DNA of 64,000 bases from Deefgea piscis. GTDB taxonomy: Bacteria > Pseudomonadota > Gammaproteobacteria > Burkholderiales > Chitinibacteraceae. Below are positions 8,684-16,292 of this stretch, piece after piece. Position 1 is the stretch's first letter, and every line of letters begins with the position of its first letter. The DNA lies in the NCBI RefSeq assembly GCF_013284055.1, contig NZ_CP054143.1:1-64000 (forward strand), in the 5' to 3' direction. Position numbers and translations under genes: made by a program. Under the pieces are notes generated by a model that made no database searches, was not told where the DNA came from, and saw nothing but the letters and a program-made list of their open reading frames with translations.

Positions 8684-8806
8684 ATGAGCCAAACCATCCC
8701 TTACGACAACGTCGCTGACGACTACGCAGAAATCGCTGCTTTAGTCGCCGCCGGCTGGCGCGTCACTACCAACGGCGAAGTCTTTATCGCCACCAAACCC
8801 CAGTAA
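8684..8806 (+). CDS. Small early phage protein (40 aa)
   Basis: Begins at an ATG six bases after GGAG and encodes 40 residues containing a short amphipathic segment (AEIAALVAAGWRV). It opens the rightward early operon directly behind the CI operators, and the next gene follows after 15 bases with its own AAGGAG. Function unknown. Confidence 0.5.
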   Translation: MSQTIPYDNVADDYAEIAALVAAGWRVTTNGEVFIATKPQ

Positions 8807-8821
8807 ACCCAAGGAGCAGCT

Positions 8822-9154
8822 ATGCGTACAGCAACAGATGTAATTCGCGATATTCGCGGAGGAGAAATGGTCGACGAACTCGGCCAAAACCTAGCCGACC
8901 TCACCAATGCCGTCGTCGCTACCGGCAAAAAAGGCCACATCAGCATCAAGATTTCAATCAGCCCAGCTAGTAAAGGCGATTGCGCCGTGACGGTGATTGA
9001 TGAAATCAAAGCCAACATTCCACAACTGGCCAAATCAGAAACGCTGATGTTTGCCAGCTTTGACGGCAGCTTGTCACGCCAAGATCCACGCCAGCGCAAT
9101 CTGGAATTGCAAGCAGTGACCACAACCACTTCCCCACTTCATAAAGCAGCTTAA
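8822..9154 (+). CDS. Phage protein of the recombination/early region
   Basis: 110 residues with an AAGGAG six bases ahead of the ATG. The first 30 residues are helical (VIRDIRGGEMVDELGQNL), followed by a beta-rich segment (HISIKISISPA...AVTVIDEIKANIP). Proteins of this shape regularly precede DUF2303 genes in prophages, as here; biochemical role unknown. Seven bases separate it from the DUF2303 gene. Confidence 0.55.
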   Translation: MRTATDVIRDIRGGEMVDELGQNLADLTNAVVATGKKGHISIKISISPASKGDCAVTVIDEIKANIPQLAKSETLMFASFDGSLSRQDPRQRNLELQAVTTTTSPLHKAA

Positions 9155-9161
9155 GGCAATC

Positions 9162-10007
9162 ATGACCCCAGAAAATCAAATTCAAACCGCACTCAACGCA
9201 GCACAAAAGCCTTTTATTCAAGAATTGAATGGCGCCGTAATTGCATTCACGCCTGAACGCGAAGGCGGCTGGAAAATGCAAGAACTACCGGCACTTCGCA
9301 CCCAACCCGCACGAAAAAAAGGTACTCATCAGCTCACCGAGATCAGCAGTTTTTTAGCTTTTGTTGGCAAACACACCGAAAGCGGCAGTCAAATCATCGT
9401 TGATGCCGATTTTGGCAAAAACAAAGTGAAATTCACGGCAATTCTGAACGGCCACACCGGAGAACAAGCTGGTTTTGCAGACTTTTTGGCTCAATACGAA
9501 CCAGCAAAAACCGTTGACTGGGCAAACTGGCTGGACGGGAACAGCAGCAAAATGGGCCAAGAACAATTTGCCCACTTCCTTGAAAACAATATTGCCAACA
9601 TCGCCGATCTCAACCCGAACGAGCCCAACAAGAAATACCCAAGCGCCGCCGATTTGCTCGAATTTTGTACCAACCTCGAATCGACCAGCACAGTCCGTTT
9701 CCGTAGCAGCACCAAAGTACAAAACGGCCAGGTTCAATTTGAATATATCGAAGAAGGCGATTCAGCCACCAAGGGGAAGCTCGCGCTATTTGAAACATTT
9801 GGGATTGGCGTTCAGCCGTTTATTGGCAGCGGGCCTGCTTTCTTTATCGAGGCCAAGTTGCGCTTTCGTATCAATCGTGAAAGCGGCTCTTTGTCACTGT
9901 GGTTTGAATTACAGCGCCCAGATAAAGCACTAGAAATTGCCACCCAACAAATGATCGACCTCGTTAAAGATTTATCGAAAGTACCGGTTTATTTCGGTAT
10001 CGCCTAA
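9162..10007 (+). CDS. DUF2303 family phage protein (YfdQ-like)
   Basis: 281 residues. Recognised by the overall pattern of DUF2303: HQLTEISSFLAFVGKH, an IIVDADFGKNKVKFTAILNGH strand pair, SAADLLEFCTNLE, and the terminal FELQRPDKALE...IDLV. The E. coli prophage member is YfdQ. Members lie in early operons and have no established activity. Intact and in frame, third gene of the rightward operon. Confidence 0.8.
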   Translation: MTPENQIQTALNAAQKPFIQELNGAVIAFTPEREGGWKMQELPALRTQPARKKGTHQLTEISSFLAFVGKHTESGSQIIVDADFGKNKVKFTAILNGHTGEQAGFADFLAQYEPAKTVDWANWLDGNSSKMGQEQFAHFLENNIANIADLNPNEPNKKYPSAADLLEFCTNLESTSTVRFRSSTKVQNGQVQFEYIEEGDSATKGKLALFETFGIGVQPFIGSGPAFFIEAKLRFRINRESGSLSLWFELQRPDKALEIATQQMIDLVKDLSKVPVYFGIA

Positions 10008-10117
10008 GCCCTAACTAACTGACCTTTGCCCATCATGCGGTGGGCAATAGTGAGCTAGGTATAAACCACCAAGCCAAATAATAAATAGCCTACAGCAATA
10101 TACCCATAGGTAAATCC

Positions 10118-10294
10118 ATGCGAACCAATTACAAAACCCTCAAGCAGCAACGTGATTTGGAAGCCAGCGAGCGCCAGCACGAGATTGCGATTACCCAAGC
10201 CCACGCCGAGAAGTTCGCCCAGCGCCGAGCCGCACGTAATGCCTTGCAAGAGCGGCATGAATTTGATCAACGCAACAAAGAGGTATGGCAATGA
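10118..10294 (+). CDS. Small charged phage protein (58 aa)
   Basis: ATG at 10118 after a weak AGG; 58 residues, nearly all helical and charged (KQQRDLEASERQHEIA...ERHEFDQRNKEVWQ). The stop overlaps the start of the next gene (ATGGCAATGA). Function unknown; support comes from the tight overlap and position in the operon. Confidence 0.5.
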   Translation: MRTNYKTLKQQRDLEASERQHEIAITQAHAEKFAQRRAARNALQERHEFDQRNKEVWQ

Positions 10295-10500
10295 GCTTAC
10301 TCATCAGCGCGGCCGACATGCTGGAAAACGAAGCCAAGATCATCAAAGCCGCCAACACCTTTGAAGGCCGCTGGATCAACAACCCCGAAGCCGAAGTATT
10401 GCATCAAAAATGGGTCAAAACAGCCAAGGGCCTGCGGGAATTACAAGCGCAGCTCAATCAAGTCAACAAAACGGTCGAGGCCAATTATGACTTCGCGTAA
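10291..10500 (+). CDS. Small phage protein
   Basis: About 69 residues. The ATG at 10291 overlaps the preceding stop and looks more likely than the ATG at 10285. Helical (SAADMLENEAKIIKAANTF, KGLRELQAQLNQVNKTVE). It overlaps the next gene by 14 bases. Unknown function. Confidence 0.5.
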   Translation: MSLLISAADMLENEAKIIKAANTFEGRWINNPEAEVLHQKWVKTAKGLRELQAQLNQVNKTVEANYDFA

Positions 10501-10930
10501 ACACAGCCAAGCACCACGCGGCCGCATCGTTCGCCCTACTATTTTTGAAGTTAACCAAGCATTTGAGCTCATCGACCAAATGGTCGACCAGCTCATCGCC
10601 GGTGAGCTGGAATACGCCTGCGACAACGGCGTCGACATGCCGGTATTTCGTACCCGATCTGGTGTCGAGCCAATGATTCCGCCACTCGAAGGCTGGATCG
10701 CTGTTTGGCAACGCTTTGCCGATGGCTTTGGCTTTGAACTGGATCAATCTGCGCTCACCACCTTAATCAACAAGCTCAGCAGCAATGAAATCTTGCGCCT
10801 GAGCGACGTAGCCAGCGTGCAGCTGTGCGTCATGCAGCAACGGACCATCTATCGCCAGCTCGACGTCTACCGCATTCGTAGCTACGCCGTCACCGAGCAA
10901 ATCGCCATTCAACTGGAGCAAGCCGCATGA
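10487..10930 (+). CDS. Phage hypothetical protein
   Basis: 147 residues from the ATG at 10487, which overlaps the end of the previous gene. A longer frame opens at 10361, but its first 42 residues are only the shifted translation of the upstream gene. The body (NQAFELIDQMVDQLIAGE..., DVYRIRSYAVTEQIAIQLE) is helical with no recognised motif. Its stop overlaps the PrtN-like gene by four bases. Confidence 0.55.
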   Translation: MTSRKHSQAPRGRIVRPTIFEVNQAFELIDQMVDQLIAGELEYACDNGVDMPVFRTRSGVEPMIPPLEGWIAVWQRFADGFGFELDQSALTTLINKLSSNEILRLSDVASVQLCVMQQRTIYRQLDVYRIRSYAVTEQIAIQLEQAA

Positions 10931-11181
10931 AAACTGCCTTTTTGCTGATGGCGCAATACGAGCGCGCCACCGTACCGCTATCTGAAATCGCCGAGCAATA
11001 CCTGGGCATGACCGTCCCCGTCGCCCAGCGCGAAGCCCTGATGAATAACCTGCCGATCCCTACGTTTCGGCTGCGTGAAAGCAATAAATCCCCGCTGCTA
11101 GTGCACATTGATGACCTAGCAGAGCACATCGACAAAGTACGCGCCACAGCAAAAAGGGCGTGGGAAAAGAGCCAAGCTTAA
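10927..11181 (+). CDS. PrtN-like pyocin activator family protein
   Basis: 84 residues. The pattern FLLMAQYERATVPLSEIAEQYLGM...REALMNNLPIPTFRLRES...LLVHIDDLAEHID matches the pyocin activator protein PrtN family (length about 80-90). In Pseudomonas PrtN activates pyocin genes; prophage homologues are small DNA-binding regulators in early operons. It overlaps the preceding gene by four bases. The family is clear; what it activates here is unknown. Confidence 0.8.
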   Translation: MKTAFLLMAQYERATVPLSEIAEQYLGMTVPVAQREALMNNLPIPTFRLRESNKSPLLVHIDDLAEHIDKVRATAKRAWEKSQA

Positions 11182-11189
11182 GGAAAACC

Positions 11190-11282
11190 ATGCGTCGTCA
11201 TCACCTCACCCGCCATTTAAACCAAGCCCAACGCCGCGCGCGCCGACTGGCTTATTTTTTGGAGCAGCGCCATGCCCGATAA
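11190..11282 (+). CDS. Very short basic ORF (30 aa)
   Basis: AAGGAAA precedes an ATG encoding 30 residues rich in Arg and His. It ends overlapping the next gene start. Possible coupling peptide; length alone gives little support. Confidence 0.3.
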   Translation: MRRHHLTRHLNQAQRRARRLAYFLEQRHAR

Positions 11283-11403
11283 ACTTTTGGAAAAAATTCT
11301 GTATTACAGCGCCTACACCATCGCCATCGCCAACATCGCGCTACTGGCGGTCATGGGCATCGGCGCGTATCGCTTTTTAAAACTCTTTGGCGGTGCCGCA
11401 TGA
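11272..11403 (+). CDS. Small membrane protein (43 aa)
   Basis: Starts ten bases before the end of the preceding ORF, preceded by GGAGC. One clear transmembrane helix (IAIANIALLAVMGIGAY) with basic residues after it (RFLKL). The stop forms ATGA with the next gene. Unknown function. Confidence 0.5.
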   Translation: MPDKLLEKILYYSAYTIAIANIALLAVMGIGAYRFLKLFGGAA

Positions 11404-11633
11404 GCCTCAGCCCCATCATCATTCGCTTTCACGCCCTGCCTCAGCTAGGGCGGCTCAAATTAGAAGCCGATATCTCATTCCCTAACGGCCAGAACCTGAG
11501 CTGCAGCCGATGCGCCATGCCTGCTAGTGACTGCGACACTTACGACACCATGCCTAATGGCATGAACTGTCTTCGAGGCGAATATCACTACGTTTCTGCC
11601 GATCAATACATCACCGGAGGAGATCAAGCATGA
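11400..11633 (+). CDS. Small cysteine-containing phage protein
   Basis: 77 residues, coupled on both sides by ATGA overlaps. A beta-rich N-terminus (IIIRFHALPQLG) is followed by Cys at SCSRCAMP, DCDT and NCLRG, which could bind a metal. Unknown family. Confidence 0.5.
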   Translation: MSLSPIIIRFHALPQLGRLKLEADISFPNGQNLSCSRCAMPASDCDTYDTMPNGMNCLRGEYHYVSADQYITGGDQA

Positions 11634-12238
11634 CCAAAATGGACATTATATTTTTATCAGGCGAAGCCCAGCCGTTAAAACTCTGCGCTGAAGACCGCCG
11701 CTTTACCCTCGTGCAGCGCATGCTACGCATCAACCAATGCACCGACGCGGCAATGTGGTACGCCGACAAAGTCGGCCAATTAGTCCCGTTTTTTGGCGCA
11801 TGGAGCGACGGCTATAAATCCCGCGAAGACGCTGGCCACACCAATATCGTCAAATTCTCGGATGCGGAGATTGTTGAGATCAACGACAAAGGTCATATCC
11901 AATCGGCGGTCAGCAATAGCCTCTTACGTCACTGCATCACTCGTCGACAAGACAACGAGCAATCGATCGAACCACAGGCCGACCCAACATCGCCACACTT
12001 CACTGGGCGGTTCACCTATCCAGACCATGCCAGACCAGCCTTACAACCAGCCAGTGAATACCACGAAGATTATCACGATGTAATTTGGTTTCACTTCCAC
12101 ACCTTTGAAGAATGCCCTGAAACTTTTATTGGCAACTCTCAAGAAAGTAATTTTGAAGAAGAACATTGGACGCATTTCATCCAGTTTGATTTCAATTCAA
12201 TTATTAACCAAGCCGAAGCGTTGGGGGTAGCGCCATGA
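11630..12238 (+). CDS. Phage protein with an SF3-helicase-like N-terminal segment
   Basis: 202 residues. Residues 6-35 (IIFLSGEAQPLKLCAEDRRF) align by eye with the post-Walker segment of the primase-helicase in this prophage (LVFLSNEVQPLHLELDDRRF), sharing FLS-E-QPL-L---DRRF. No Walker motifs are present, so it is not a helicase. The rest is acidic and histidine-rich (EYHEDYHDVIWFHFHTFEE) and unrecognised. The start is coupled to the preceding gene (ATGA) and the stop overlaps the next start. Confidence 0.55.
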   Translation: MTKMDIIFLSGEAQPLKLCAEDRRFTLVQRMLRINQCTDAAMWYADKVGQLVPFFGAWSDGYKSREDAGHTNIVKFSDAEIVEINDKGHIQSAVSNSLLRHCITRRQDNEQSIEPQADPTSPHFTGRFTYPDHARPALQPASEYHEDYHDVIWFHFHTFEECPETFIGNSQESNFEEEHWTHFIQFDFNSIINQAEALGVAP

Positions 12239-12405
12239 AAATTAAACCCTGCACCATCAGCGAAAAACATAAATGGGTATTCGTAAGAAATGTTGAACGT
12301 CGCAGCGCGACCATTAATCACCAAAGTACAAGAATGAAAATATCTTGGAATGGTTTCTATCAATGTCAGTGCGGTCAAACAAAATACGGAATAACAAAAT
12401 CATGA
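12235..12405 (+). CDS. Small phage protein with CxC motif (56 aa)
   Basis: ATG at 12235 overlaps the previous stop; the stop at 12405 overlaps the exonuclease start. 56 residues, basic, with YQCQCGQT near the C-terminus, perhaps half of a zinc site. Unknown function; supported by overlaps on both sides. Confidence 0.5.
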   Translation: MKIKPCTISEKHKWVFVRNVERRSATINHQSTRMKISWNGFYQCQCGQTKYGITKS

Positions 12406-12968
12406 AAACCTTCTATCTCGACACCGAAACCACTGGCCTCAACCGCAACGGCGAAGACGAGATCGTCGAAATCGCCATCATCGACCAAGACGGCGAAATT
12501 ATCCTGCACAGCCTGCTGCGCCCGACTGCCCACACCGCATGGCCCGAGGCCGAAGCGATCCATTGCATTACCCCGGGCATGGTTGCCACCTCGCCCACGC
12601 TAGAGCAAATCACCCCTCGCCTGAACGCTGCACTCAGCCAATGCGACGGGTTGGTGATTTATAACCTTGACTACGATTGGAGCTTTTTACCTCAATTAGT
12701 TTGTCAATCGTTATTTGACCGAAACGTTAGGCTTTTTTGCGCCATGCACCGCTTCGCCGCATATAACGGCGTATGGGATGAAAAACGCGGCGACTACAAA
12801 TGGCAAAAGCTCACCGTCGCAGCAGAACGCTTCGGCCACGTATGGGAAGGCCAAGCCCACCGCGCCCTCGCCGACTGCTACGCCACCAAAACCGTATGGG
12901 AATGCCTTCAAAACGCATCATGCAAACGCTATTCATTCGATGTAGAAAGCGAAGGTGGTGAAATATGA
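12402..12968 (+). CDS. 3'-5' exonuclease, DEDDh (DnaQ/RNase T) family
   Basis: 188 residues from the ATG at 12402, coupled to the preceding stop. The three exonuclease motifs are visible: ExoI YLDTETTGL near the start, ExoII around IYNLDYDWSFL, and ExoIII HRALADCYAT with the catalytic His and Asp. Such enzymes trim single-stranded 3' ends and are common in phage early operons. Intact; the phage role (recombination or host nucleic-acid degradation) is inferred. Confidence 0.85.
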   Translation: MKTFYLDTETTGLNRNGEDEIVEIAIIDQDGEIILHSLLRPTAHTAWPEAEAIHCITPGMVATSPTLEQITPRLNAALSQCDGLVIYNLDYDWSFLPQLVCQSLFDRNVRLFCAMHRFAAYNGVWDEKRGDYKWQKLTVAAERFGHVWEGQAHRALADCYATKTVWECLQNASCKRYSFDVESEGGEI

Positions 12969-13354
12969 ACGCCGCACTAAGATATGCTGATTTTTTAGAT
13001 CGTTTAAGCCCCAGCGATTTACCAATCCCAAAAGTAAATGCCGCATACGGTGCCGCCGCCGAGCTGCGCCGTCTTCACGCCGACAACATCGAGCTGACAA
13101 ACGATCTACTCAGCACCCAAGCCGACCACGGTAATGCAGTCGAAGCCCTACTGACTTTAATGGAAAACTGGACTGCCACCACTGAAGGCGGCCTCGATGA
13201 CGAAACCACCGTCCTTATGGCACTCAAAGACCATGAAGTTTGGCCGGGCTATCGCATTGGCCAGCAATGGTTTTACGCCAGCGGCGATCCGTGCGCCGAA
13301 ATCCCCACGCACTGGATGGACATTCCACGTCACCCAATGGACACCGCACCATGA
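12965..13354 (+). CDS. Phage hypothetical protein with DUF551-like tail
   Basis: 129 residues. The N-terminal half is helical (AAYGAAAELRRLHADNIELTNDL), a pattern seen in Ea22-like and other accessory early proteins. The C-terminus (EIPTHWMDIPRHP) resembles the THWMPLP ending of DUF551 proteins. Coupled by ATGA to the exonuclease gene. No activity is known. Confidence 0.5.
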   Translation: MNAALRYADFLDRLSPSDLPIPKVNAAYGAAAELRRLHADNIELTNDLLSTQADHGNAVEALLTLMENWTATTEGGLDDETTVLMALKDHEVWPGYRIGQQWFYASGDPCAEIPTHWMDIPRHPMDTAP

Positions 13355-13542
13355 GATCACTTTTTTACGCGGCGGCATGGCTAGTGCTTGGGCTGACTTT
13401 ATTGCCCATCACCCTACTCGAACCCAGCATCATCTGGCGCGGCATCTTTATTGGCTTAACGCTATTTTGCGGCATCGCCTGCGGCGTCAATGCGGCATTG
13501 CTGGTCATTAACAACCAAGGAAACTCGAATCATGGCACTTGA
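13351..13542 (+). CDS. Small two-helix membrane protein
   Basis: 63 residues beginning at an ATG overlapping the preceding stop. Two hydrophobic helices, about residues 3-22 (LFYAAAWLVLGLTLLPITLL) and 29-55 (IFIGLTLFCGIACGVNAALL). Longer frames starting upstream at 13197/13240 are out-of-frame with the preceding gene and unnecessary. Unknown function. Confidence 0.5.
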   Translation: MRSLFYAAAWLVLGLTLLPITLLEPSIIWRGIFIGLTLFCGIACGVNAALLVINNQGNSNHGT

Positions 13543-13783
13543 TATTAAAAGACTAGAAGCACGCGCAACAGGCAAAACCCACGCTGTAGCGCAAGAAGTT
13601 TACGTTGATGGGGATTTTATGGATGGATGGGTAGCGAAAATTGACAGCGTAACTGTCAGCCATCCTGAAACGAATCAAAACCATTTTAAAACCGAAGCAG
13701 AAGCGCTTTCAGCCGCTACAGCTTTTCAAGATGCAGCAAAAAAGCTTCTTGCCATAATGATGCGTCGGCCCAAGGAAAGCTAA
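13532..13783 (+). CDS. Small phage protein
   Basis: 83 residues from the ATG at 13532, with AAGGA ten bases upstream. The centre (DGDFMDGWVAKIDSVTVSHPE) looks like a beta-hairpin protein; the tail is helical. Unrecognised. Confidence 0.5.
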   Translation: MALDIKRLEARATGKTHAVAQEVYVDGDFMDGWVAKIDSVTVSHPETNQNHFKTEAEALSAATAFQDAAKKLLAIMMRRPKES

Positions 13784-13785
13784 GA

Positions 13786-14406
13786 ATGACTAAACCAATC
13801 GATAAAAGCGAAGCCAGAATTCTCAATATGACTGAACGCTGGGCAACTTGGTCAAAGTGGGATGGCGGCAAGGTCGCTAAGACGTATCGCGGCAAAGCGC
13901 GCACAGCCAGTACTGTATTGGCGCAGATTGCCGCCGTGCTCAATCATAACGAAATGGATGCCAAACTATGGGCGGGTGACGTAAAAACCTTGCTCGATGC
14001 CTCCGCGCTGCTGGCCAGACTGGGTAATGAATTTGAAGTCGCGCAGCGTAAGGGCGAAAAAATAAAAAAGGAGCACACGGCCAAGCGTGTGGCTGAAGAA
14101 AAAGCGATCGAGGGAAAAATAATTCGCGAGATATTGCGGCCGCTAGCGCCTGACGCCGCCGAGATGATGCAACTTTGTAGTGATTTGCTGGCATTTATAT
14201 CTCACCGTTGGAACATCAGTAAGCAGTCTGATTTTAATGATTGGTGCTTTGATTTCCATCGTGAATTCGAGATTAACCGAGCTAACAAGCAAGGCAATGT
14301 AGACCTTGCGCTAAACATATTGGCAGAGGCCTACAGACAAGATTCATGGCAGCAACGGATATGGCCAGCTTTTATTGAGTGGCGCAAAACATTGTCACCG
14401 TACTAA
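13786..14406 (+). CDS. Phage hypothetical protein
   Basis: 206 residues, two bases after the preceding gene. Helical, with a charged centre (RKGEKIKKEHTAKRVAEEKAIEGK) and a tryptophan-rich C-terminus (DSWQQRIWPAFIEWRKTL). No motif recognised. Codon use is less uniform than in its neighbours. It is last gene before the C4 RNA region. Confidence 0.5.
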   Translation: MTKPIDKSEARILNMTERWATWSKWDGGKVAKTYRGKARTASTVLAQIAAVLNHNEMDAKLWAGDVKTLLDASALLARLGNEFEVAQRKGEKIKKEHTAKRVAEEKAIEGKIIREILRPLAPDAAEMMQLCSDLLAFISHRWNISKQSDFNDWCFDFHREFEINRANKQGNVDLALNILAEAYRQDSWQQRIWPAFIEWRKTLSPY

Positions 14407-14675
14407 TTCAATCAAGAAAGTCTGAAAAATGGCAGTCCATCAATTGAAATCTAAAAAAATTCGAGATGTCATCAAAAACAGGCCGAATTCGATGTGGCAG
14501 CGTACAAAGCGCCCCGTTAACCTTCTGCCTGTAACGCAAATCTTGCCAAAAACGATACTGGTGGTTTACAGTGCGGGTGTTGCAGTCAATCCTGCAACAC
14601 GAGATTGGCGTCTCGGATGAATAGCGGGTATCCGCATATAGCGGTTTTTTTACGCCCGTTGCATGGTCATACCCC
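14407..14675. other. Leader region before the C4 RNA, no convincing gene
   Basis: A 63-codon frame at 14429-14620 has no clear ribosome-binding site and no recognisable product. The stretch carries GATTGGCGT at 14603-14611, complementary to the C4 RNA segment at 14728-14736, and a weak terminator-like hairpin CCGC-ATATA-GCGG followed by seven T (about 14632-14651). Confidence 0.4.
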
Positions 14676-14757
14676 TATGGGTGGACTGTGTGGAGCATCT
14701 TCGGATGCGTCGGTTCCTATTCCCGATACGCCAATCTGCACAGTTCCGCCCACCTCT
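14676..14757 (+). ncRNA. c4: C4-type antisense RNA controlling the antirepressor
   Basis: Matches the architecture of the phage P1/P7 C4 antisense RNA. The closing stem pairs GGGTGG and ACTGTG (14679-14690) with CACAGT and CCCACC (14739-14754). Inside are a UUCG hairpin GCATC-TTCG-GATGC (14695-14708) and a second hairpin TCGG...CCGA (14710-14726) whose loop is TTCCTATTC. That loop is complementary to GAATAGGA at the ribosome-binding site of the downstream antirepressor. The single-stranded ACGCCAAT (14728-14735) is complementary to ATTGGCGT at 14759-14766 and again at 14604-14611. In P1, C4 is cut from the same transcript and blocks antirepressor translation; the same mechanism is inferred here. 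Confidence 0.85.
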
Positions 14758-14789
14758 AATTGGCGTTAGAGGCGCGGATTTAATTCCAT

Positions 14790-14797
14790 GAATAGGA
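14790..14797 (+). promoter_or_regulatory. C4 target over the antirepressor ribosome-binding site
   Basis: GAATAGGA, containing the Shine-Dalgarno for the ATG at 14806, is an exact 8-base complement of the exposed C4 loop at 14715-14722. A second complement (ATTGGCGT) lies about 25 bases upstream, giving the two-site pairing known for P1/P7. Confidence 0.75.
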
Positions 14798-14805
14798 GTC
14801 TGACT

Positions 14806-15525
14806 ATGTCACTCAATACCCTCACTTCGCCTGACGTTTCTATCATTAACGGCAAACCCGTTACCACCAGCAAAGCCATTGCGGCATTTTTCCACAAACT
14901 TCATAAGAATGTGCTGCGCGACATTGAGGCACTCAAGGCGGATTTGCCTGCCGATTTCTATCAGCTCAATTTTGAGCCCATACAAATTGACGCCAATCTA
15001 GGGCTTGGTCGCACACGCAAAGACCCCGCTTATCAAATCACCCGCGATGGCTTCACCTTGCTGGCAATGGGATTTACAGGTAAAGAGGCTTTGGCATGGA
15101 AAGTCCAATACATCAAAACCTTTAACGCGATGGAAGACAGCTTACGACCGCTGTCGATTGTGCCACCCGAGTTCGACGATGTACCCGCCTACGCTGGCCC
15201 ACTGTATCAACTCACCGAGCGGCAGATTGATTTGCTGGTGGTGTCGCGGTTAACGCAACAGATTAACGCTGAAAATGCCATCTGCGCCGCCACCGCCGCT
15301 TGCGCACCCAAAGGCAGCCGTGACATCGACGAACAAGCTATTCACGACACGCTTAAAAAAGTGGCCACGGGCCTATTTGCGGTGAACGAACCCGTTGGCG
15401 CAGCCTTCTTTGCCGCCACTGAACGGTTGTTGAGCATGTATCGCAACGAGCGCGAACAAATGCGCGAACGCTTTAACCAAGCCATGCCCAAAGTACCGCT
15501 GAATGTGCTGCGTAAGGTCGATTAG
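14806..15525 (+). CDS. Rha family antirepressor
   Basis: 239 residues from the ATG at 14806, chosen because TAGGAG lies seven bases upstream; an ATG at 14788 overlaps that site and is unlikely. The N-terminal domain is Rha (PF09669-type): VSIINGKPVTTSKAIAAFF, HKNVLRDIEAL, YQITRDGFTLLAMGFTG and WKVQYIKTFNAME. The C-terminus is helical. Rha-type proteins act as antirepressors or regulators of lysogeny. C4 RNA immediately upstream is the expected translational brake. Followed by a strong terminator. Confidence 0.85.
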   Translation: MSLNTLTSPDVSIINGKPVTTSKAIAAFFHKLHKNVLRDIEALKADLPADFYQLNFEPIQIDANLGLGRTRKDPAYQITRDGFTLLAMGFTGKEALAWKVQYIKTFNAMEDSLRPLSIVPPEFDDVPAYAGPLYQLTERQIDLLVVSRLTQQINAENAICAATAACAPKGSRDIDEQAIHDTLKKVATGLFAVNEPVGAAFFAATERLLSMYRNEREQMRERFNQAMPKVPLNVLRKVD

Positions 15526-15553
15526 ATTTTGATGTAACGCACTTTCACCACAC

Positions 15554-15579
15554 AAACCCGCTTCGGCGGGTTTTGTTTT
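15554..15579 (+). terminator. Terminator of the antirepressor gene
   Basis: CCCGC-TTCG-GCGGG stem with flanking A/T pairing and TTTTGTTTTA after it, about 30 bases past the stop. Confidence 0.85.
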
Positions 15580-15626
15580 ATCTGTCAGGCTGGTAAATTA
15601 CCCTGAACTGACTCAGGAGAAAGGGC

Positions 15627-16259
15627 ATGGACGACTTAGCCAATGCAAGTGTGATCAAATCGCTGGCACATCAAAACGCAAAAAAAGCGACCGAACATCT
15701 ACTCGGAATCTGCCAAGGTATCATGGCCGATCAAGTGCTTAGCGACCAAGAAATCCACTTTTTGAGCAATTGGGTTAAACAAAATCCAGCGGTCACCGAA
15801 AATTGGCCGGGCAAAACGATTGCTCGTCGGCTGCATGAAATATTATTTGATGGCGTCATTACCAAAGAAGAACGTGAATCTTTAATCGGCACGCTCACTT
15901 CGCTTTGCAATAACGACTTTGCCGAAACTGGCGATGCGCAAACCATGCCGATTGGCATTCCTTTCGATGATGACCCGCACATTATTTTTGATGACCGATT
16001 ATTTTGCTTTACTGGCAGCTTTTATTTCGGCACCCGATCAGCGTGCGAACGTGCAGTCGAAAAACTAACGGCACAAACCAAAGGCTATGTAACGCGAGAT
16101 GTCGATTACCTGGTAGTTGGCAGTCAAATCAATGCCGACTGGAAGCACTCTAGTTATGGCAACAAGATCGAAACCGCGATGAATTACATTGAAAAAGGCT
16201 GTGGTATCGCGCTCATTAGCGAACAACAATGGGTTGAGGCGCTAAGCCAAATCAAATAA
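15627..16259 (+). CDS. BRCT-domain protein with TerB-like N-terminus
   Basis: 210 residues, preceded by AGGAGAAAGGGC. Residues 15-85 (LGICQGIMADQVLSDQEIHF, LFDGVITKEERESL) form a TerB-like helical repeat; residues 120-205 are a BRCT domain (LFCFTGSFYFGTRSACERAV, VTRDVDYLVVGS, ISEQQWVEAL) like that of NAD-dependent DNA ligase. BRCT domains bind phosphoproteins or DNA ends. The gene stands alone after a terminator, between the antirepressor and the integrase, a usual site for cargo. Function in the phage or host is unknown. Confidence 0.75.
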   Translation: MDDLANASVIKSLAHQNAKKATEHLLGICQGIMADQVLSDQEIHFLSNWVKQNPAVTENWPGKTIARRLHEILFDGVITKEERESLIGTLTSLCNNDFAETGDAQTMPIGIPFDDDPHIIFDDRLFCFTGSFYFGTRSACERAVEKLTAQTKGYVTRDVDYLVVGSQINADWKHSSYGNKIETAMNYIEKGCGIALISEQQWVEALSQIK

Positions 16260-16292
16260 CACGCCGAATCACGCTTTTATAAGATAACTACA

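Noticed and set aside
14429-14620. 63-codon ORF upstream of the C4 RNA
   Set aside because: No clear ribosome-binding site, unconvincing composition, and it ends in the leader that pairs with C4; could be a coupling ORF but not supported.
14788-14805. Upstream ATG as antirepressor start
   Set aside because: It overlaps the Shine-Dalgarno that serves the ATG at 14806 and has none of its own.
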